The notes beneath the pieces are model-generated. The model was not told where the DNA came from. It did not search any database and saw only the letters and a program-made list of their open reading frames with translations. The position numbers and the translations under genes are program-made. This document shows positions 60,447-64,000 of a stretch of DNA of 64,000 bases, in pieces. Positions within the stretch are counted from its first letter, which is position 1, and the number at the start of each line of letters is the position of its first letter. Location: the NCBI RefSeq assembly GCF_014280935.1, contig NZ_JACLZI010000064.1, forward strand, positions 1-64,000, read 5' to 3'. The stretch is from Aquibacillus kalidii. Lineage in GTDB: Bacteria > Bacillota > Bacilli > Bacillales > Amphibacillaceae.

Positions 60447-62848
60447 TGTCCAATGCCCCCTTCTATGGTAACAACGGGTACTTCAATACCAGTCCCCATA
60501 CTTGAAACCACTTTTAAAACGATAGCATTGTCCTTCACGTATTTGACATCTGCATCCTGATCAAGTGTAACTAGATTTTTATTCAACGGCTCGTACTCTC
60601 CCGTTTCATTATTGTAAATATTGTAGGCAAGTCCTGCTGCTGGCTGCTTCAATTTTATATCTAATTCATTGAGAACAAATTGTTTATTTATAAACGCTTC
60701 CGGGAATCGGTAGGTTAATAGGTATGTTCCCGATTCAGCATCAAAAAATGGCTCCCCATCCAATAGACCGTTATAATGAATTATTCCATTTTGTGCGGAA
60801 AGTTCTGGCATTGTTAGGTCTGTTGAGAAACTCTCTTCCCCAGTTGGTAGATCAATCGTAACTGGTTGTGTAAACAGATTTAAATTGGTCTGATCCGTTT
60901 CTTTATCATTTACATTTATCTTCACTAATTGTTGATTAGTAAATCCGATTAAAATAGGAGTATTATCAGCCGCATACATATGGTTTCTTATTGCATTTGA
61001 TAATAATTCTATTTTTTTCTGATCCTCACTCATCTGATTCATAGAACCATTTTGCGCCCCAAACATTTGATAGGCTAGATCAGGACCTGGAGATTGAAAC
61101 AATTGGTTTTTAGATGTACTCATTTTAATTTTCTTTGTTTCATTCGCTTCTAGTTTACCGATTTTTTCATATTTCTGACCTGATAATAAGTACACATCTT
61201 CAAAATCATAAGCAAACTTATTGGTAAGATTACCCTTTATAGCACCATCTTTAATTTGTAAATCCGCTTCAAAGTAACCATACTGTTGTGTCGGAATGTC
61301 AATACTAGCGCTTCGTGGTGACCAAAATTCCACATCTAAGTAATGGAGATTTTGTATATCCCCATCCGTTTCGATTACTGGTCTGTTCACCGTTGACATT
61401 TCCCCACTATAAGAGCCATTAGAAGGAAAAGGATGGAGACTTTTATTTACATTTAGGATATAAGATCCAGAATCCTGAGAAAGCATGGAAATAGCCCCTT
61501 CTCCTCCACCAACACCTTGTTCATTTATAGAAATAATAGATGCTGAACTCGCTTGAATACTGCCCAACCGATCCTTTGCACCTGTTGCGTATAAACCAAT
61601 ACTAGAGATAACCGCTATTACAGGTATTACAACCCAGGCCCACTCACGCTTATCCATCTTCTTTAACACAAAAAACAAAATCGGAATGATAACGAGGAGA
61701 TAGACAACAAAAAGTAACACCAAAGTCGGTAATTCAAAATTGGCAAGTGTTGCAAATTGATTAGCAATCGACACTAAATCTTCTCCCATAACATACCCTT
61801 GCTGTTGCATGTTTTGATTCATATTGACCGTTATTTGATTAACGATAGCTTGCCATAACATCTCATTTCCCTTCCAATCAGAGAAGGAAGGATGTCCTAG
61901 ATCATAGCTGAATTGTGTGACAGTACCTTTTCCAGCATTTAATTCCATAACCAATGGAATACCATGTTCGTCAAATTGGACAGTAGCTTGATCCTTTAAA
62001 TCACCTGTAAAAATCTCTAAATTGTCAACCTCTATACCATTCTCGGAAAATTCGGCATACGATTCGATTGTTTGTACAGTTTCTTTACCTGTGATAGATA
62101 GTGGCAAAAGTTCTGATAACTCACCTAACTGTTGCTCCATACCTGGTTCACTGCCCACTACTAATGTTCCACCGTCATGGACCCATTCTACAATAGTCTT
62201 TTGTATATCCACTGGAAGCTTTGCAATAGCATAGTCATTAATGACTAATAAATCAAATACCTCATAACCTACAGCTTCACTTGGTAAATCTTCCTCATCT
62301 AGAACTAGCATTTCTGGAGTATTACCTACTAAAGAAGTAAGCTTTAAGTAATTCAAGCTATCAGGACGTTCGCTAAGTACTCCAATGATAAGTTGATTCT
62401 GTTGTACATATGTAGGGGTTATTTCCAATTTCGAGTCAATTTTAACTTCTTTACCGTCTTTCCAATCACCCTCATATAAATGGAACTGTTGCACTTTCGC
62501 TTGAGACGGACCTTGCCGCAATACGTCCATTCCAATCATGCCAGGCAATGAAAACTTAATGGTTTTTGTTGCGCCAGATGCTATGTCTATTGGAATAATC
62601 GTATCACCGATAGATTGATAGTTTTTTGGAATAGTGATAACAAGATCTCCGGAGAAATCCTCTTTGTTATTAGTAATTGTCAGTGTTACTGGCAACCCCT
62701 GCTCCATTTTTGCTTTCCCATTAATTCCAGCTTCCACCTTTATATCCAATCTGTTCTCTTCAACAGCTTGCACGTTATCCACTAGAATAAATTGCGTAAA
62801 GAAAAAAATGATCATTATGATTCCTAGTAACTTAGTTTTATTGTTCAC
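60443..62848 (-). CDS. large exported membrane protein with GATase-like domain
   Basis: An 801-residue protein. A signal peptide (about 1-30, ending NVQAVE) is followed by a beta domain, a GATase-like fold ('VFDLLVINDYAIAKL', 'VHDGGTLVVGSEPG', about 200-345), two membrane helices near 385-445 and a long beta-rich extracytoplasmic C-terminal part. No catalytic triad identified. The GTG start at 62848 lies behind GGGAGG and places the signal peptide at the N-terminus; the 33-residue longer frame is rejected. First gene of the eight-gene operon. Confidence 0.78.
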   Translation of the reverse strand: MNNKTKLLGIIMIIFFFTQFILVDNVQAVEENRLDIKVEAGINGKAKMEQGLPVTLTITNNKEDFSGDLVITIPKNYQSIGDTIIPIDIASGATKTIKFSLPGMIGMDVLRQGPSQAKVQQFHLYEGDWKDGKEVKIDSKLEITPTYVQQNQLIIGVLSERPDSLNYLKLTSLVGNTPEMLVLDEEDLPSEAVGYEVFDLLVINDYAIAKLPVDIQKTIVEWVHDGGTLVVGSEPGMEQQLGELSELLPLSITGKETVQTIESYAEFSENGIEVDNLEIFTGDLKDQATVQFDEHGIPLVMELNAGKGTVTQFSYDLGHPSFSDWKGNEMLWQAIVNQITVNMNQNMQQQGYVMGEDLVSIANQFATLANFELPTLVLLFVVYLLVIIPILFFVLKKMDKREWAWVVIPVIAVISSIGLYATGAKDRLGSIQASSASIISINEQGVGGGEGAISMLSQDSGSYILNVNKSLHPFPSNGSYSGEMSTVNRPVIETDGDIQNLHYLDVEFWSPRSASIDIPTQQYGYFEADLQIKDGAIKGNLTNKFAYDFEDVYLLSGQKYEKIGKLEANETKKIKMSTSKNQLFQSPGPDLAYQMFGAQNGSMNQMSEDQKKIELLSNAIRNHMYAADNTPILIGFTNQQLVKINVNDKETDQTNLNLFTQPVTIDLPTGEESFSTDLTMPELSAQNGIIHYNGLLDGEPFFDAESGTYLLTYRFPEAFINKQFVLNELDIKLKQPAAGLAYNIYNNETGEYEPLNKNLVTLDQDADVKYVKDNAIVLKVVSSMGTGIEVPVVTIEGGIGQ

Positions 62849-63014
62849 TAATTTACCTCCCTTTTTTGTTCTTACTGTTAATGACGATACTCTAGTCACA
62901 AAAGTTTCTTTTTGTCTAAAACTTATAAAACGTTTAAATAAATACAATAAATTGGTAAATTTATGTAAAATGGATTATTTAGCATACTATTTCCAATAAG
63001 ATGAATTATAAGTA

Positions 63015-63048
63015 TGGATTTACAAGTGAAGATTGATTTGTAAATCCA
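63015..63048 (+). other. 11-bp perfect inverted repeat before the Gln-rich gene
   Basis: TGGATTTACAA and TTGTAAATCCA flank 12 bp, 33 bp upstream of the start at 63081. It may be an operator or a leader hairpin. A CATACTAT word just upstream (about 62981) resembles a sigma-E -10 but has no convincing -35. Confidence 0.45.
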
Positions 63049-63080
63049 AATAACTTAGTAAAACGGAGGATCTTATACTT

Positions 63081-63446
63081 ATGCAAACAGGAGTACAACA
63101 ACTTAATCAATGCCGTCAGACAGTTCAGCAACTGATCAACCAGACACAACAAAGCAGTCATCAATATCGCCAAATGTTACATCAAGAACATTCTAACATC
63201 CAAATGCTACAACAAATCCTTTCACACGAGCAACAGGCAGCACAAGTTATTCAAAACGCTTTAAAAGAACATGAAAATGCTATCCAACAATGTCAACAAG
63301 TGTTAAACATCTGTAACCAAATCCAGCAAGAAGTTACTGGTCAACAAACTTCCATGGTTAACCCTAGTATGCAAGGTTTCCAAGCTCAAACACACACGCA
63401 CAGCTCAGTGCCTAATTTCCAACAGCAAAACACTTATCAGCAGTAA
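63081..63446 (+). CDS. Gln-rich coiled-coil protein, 121 residues
   Basis: It starts MQTGVQQLNQCRQTVQQLIN; about 30 percent of residues are Gln, with a long helical, coiled-coil-like region (about 1-85) and a His/Thr/Gln tail. No signal or membrane segment. No family recognised; such Gln-rich small proteins are often spore coat-associated in Bacillus, but this is a guess. GGAGG precedes the ATG and a terminator follows. Confidence 0.68.
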   Translation: MQTGVQQLNQCRQTVQQLINQTQQSSHQYRQMLHQEHSNIQMLQQILSHEQQAAQVIQNALKEHENAIQQCQQVLNICNQIQQEVTGQQTSMVNPSMQGFQAQTHTHSSVPNFQQQNTYQQ

Positions 63447-63496
63447 AAAAACAGACCGGCTTATAGGGTAACTACCCTAATGCTGGTCTGCTTTTT
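63444..63496. terminator. bidirectional terminator between the Gln-rich gene and glpX
   Basis: The outer stem CAGACCGGC/GCTGGTCTG and inner stem TAGGGT/ACCCTA make a long hairpin, with an A run on the left and CTTTTT on the right. Confidence 0.8.
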
Positions 63497-63516
63497 CTCT
63501 TCGGAAATTATAAATA

Positions 63517-64000
63517 TTAAGATATAACTAGATTAGGTTTTTTCACTAAGCTATGTTTCCCATCAATGAATCTTACTGTACCCGATTTCGCTCGCATTAC
63601 AACAGATTGAGTTGTACCTGAAGATGCTTTGAATTGGACACCTTTTAATAGCTCTCCATCCGTTACACCTGTAGCTGCAAAGATTGCGTCATCACCTGAA
63701 ACAAGATCTTCCATTCTTAATACTTTGTTAACATCTAGCCCCATTTTTATGCAACGCTCTAATTCATCATTATTTTTGGGGACGAGCTTACCTTGTATTT
63801 CACCACCAAGACATTTCAATGCTACCGCTGCAAGGACTCCCTCCGGTGCTCCACCTTCACCAATTAGCATATCAACACCAGTATGGTCAAATGCAGTATT
63901 TATAGCACCAGCAACGTCACCGTTATCAATTAATTTAATTCGAACACCTGCCTCACGTAATTCGTTAATAATAGGTGTATGTTTTTCTCTTTTTAATATG
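63517..64000 (-). CDS. glpX: fructose-1,6-bisphosphatase class II, partial (cut by window edge)
   Basis: The open frame continues past the right edge; the visible 161 C-terminal residues include '[22 protein letters not shown]', split at 'GVRI', '[21 protein letters not shown]' and '[13 protein letters not shown]', which are GlpX signatures (substrate loop and C-terminal sheet). The enzyme removes the 1-phosphate of fructose-1,6-bisphosphate in gluconeogenesis. The N-terminal metal site lies outside the window. Confidence 0.9.
   Translation of the reverse strand, partial: ILKREKHTPIINELREAGVRIKLIDNGDVAGAINTAFDHTGVDMLIGEGGAPEGVLAAVALKCLGGEIQGKLVPKNNDELERCIKMGLDVNKVLRMEDLVSGDDAIFAATGVTDGELLKGVQFKASSGTTQSVVMRAKSGTVRFIDGKHSLVKKPNLVIS

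Overview
The window looks like chromosome from a low-GC, endospore-forming Bacillaceae, plausibly a halotolerant or soil genus such as Oceanobacillus, Virgibacillus or Gracilibacillus. The genus is an inference. It rests on AT-rich DNA with strong AGGAGG-type ribosome binding sites, YjcZ-type sporulation micro-proteins, YfhD- and YpzI-like small proteins, TnrA-type and Fnr/Rex-type operators, a Bacillus-style cydABDC operon, and intergenic palindromic repeats of a kind I associate with Bacillaceae. No rRNA, tRNA, CRISPR array, prophage or intact insertion sequence was seen.

Layout. 0-0.6 kb: five tandem 24-residue YjcZ-type genes; the array may continue beyond the left edge. 0.8-5.7 kb: lactonase-like protein, DinG/YpvA-type helicase, HAD phosphatase and small unknowns. 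6-9.9 kb: an operon of GntR regulator, ABC ATPase, large ABC permease and an ECF sigma factor with no anti-sigma gene. 10-11.3 kb: MhqD-like hydrolase, then a head-to-head pair of palindromic repeats. 11.5-16.2 kb: assimilatory nitrite reduction, with sirC (+) facing nirB-nirD-sumT (-); sirC and SumT supply siroheme for NirB, and a textbook TnrA box sits about 50 bp upstream of the predicted nirB start. 16.3-23.4 kb: VanW protein, a membrane GGDEF-EAL protein, a PrmA-like methyltransferase and topoisomerase III. 23.5-24.2 kb: a decayed second GGDEF gene. 24-31 kb: nitrite/formate channel with an Fnr-like palindrome, D,D-carboxypeptidase, BesA-like esterase, BsuPI lipoprotein and HesB-like protein. 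30.9-31.3 kb: a type I toxin-antitoxin locus, with a 31-residue holin-like toxin and a convergent structured RNA.

31.4-36.8 kb: a glycerophosphodiester phosphodiesterase divergent from a Ugp-type ABC importer (ATPase, two permeases, lipoprotein), together a phosphodiester/glycerol-3-phosphate scavenging module. 37-38.2 kb: DEDDh exonuclease and MazG-like protein. 38.3-38.7 kb: a second head-to-head repeat pair. 38.9-39.6 kb: a YkkCD-type SMR pair. 39.6-45.5 kb: cytochrome bd oxidase operon cydA-cydB-cydD-cydC with a redox-type palindrome upstream. 46.7-50.5 kb: two near-duplicate micro-ORF loci sharing promoter, operator and leader hairpin, flanking a TetM-family GTPase and an aldo/keto reductase.

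50.5-62.8 kb: the most interesting block, an eight-gene, tightly coupled operon. In transcription order it encodes a large secreted/membrane regulator-like protein, ABC ATPase, ABC-2 permease, a membrane coiled-coil protein with a long Gly-Ser linker, MoxR AAA+ ATPase, DUF58 protein, BatA-type VWA membrane protein and a double-VWA/GATase-like membrane protein. It looks like an envelope machine driven by MoxR, with a dedicated ABC exporter; its function is unknown. The right edge holds a Gln-rich small protein and the 3' part of glpX.
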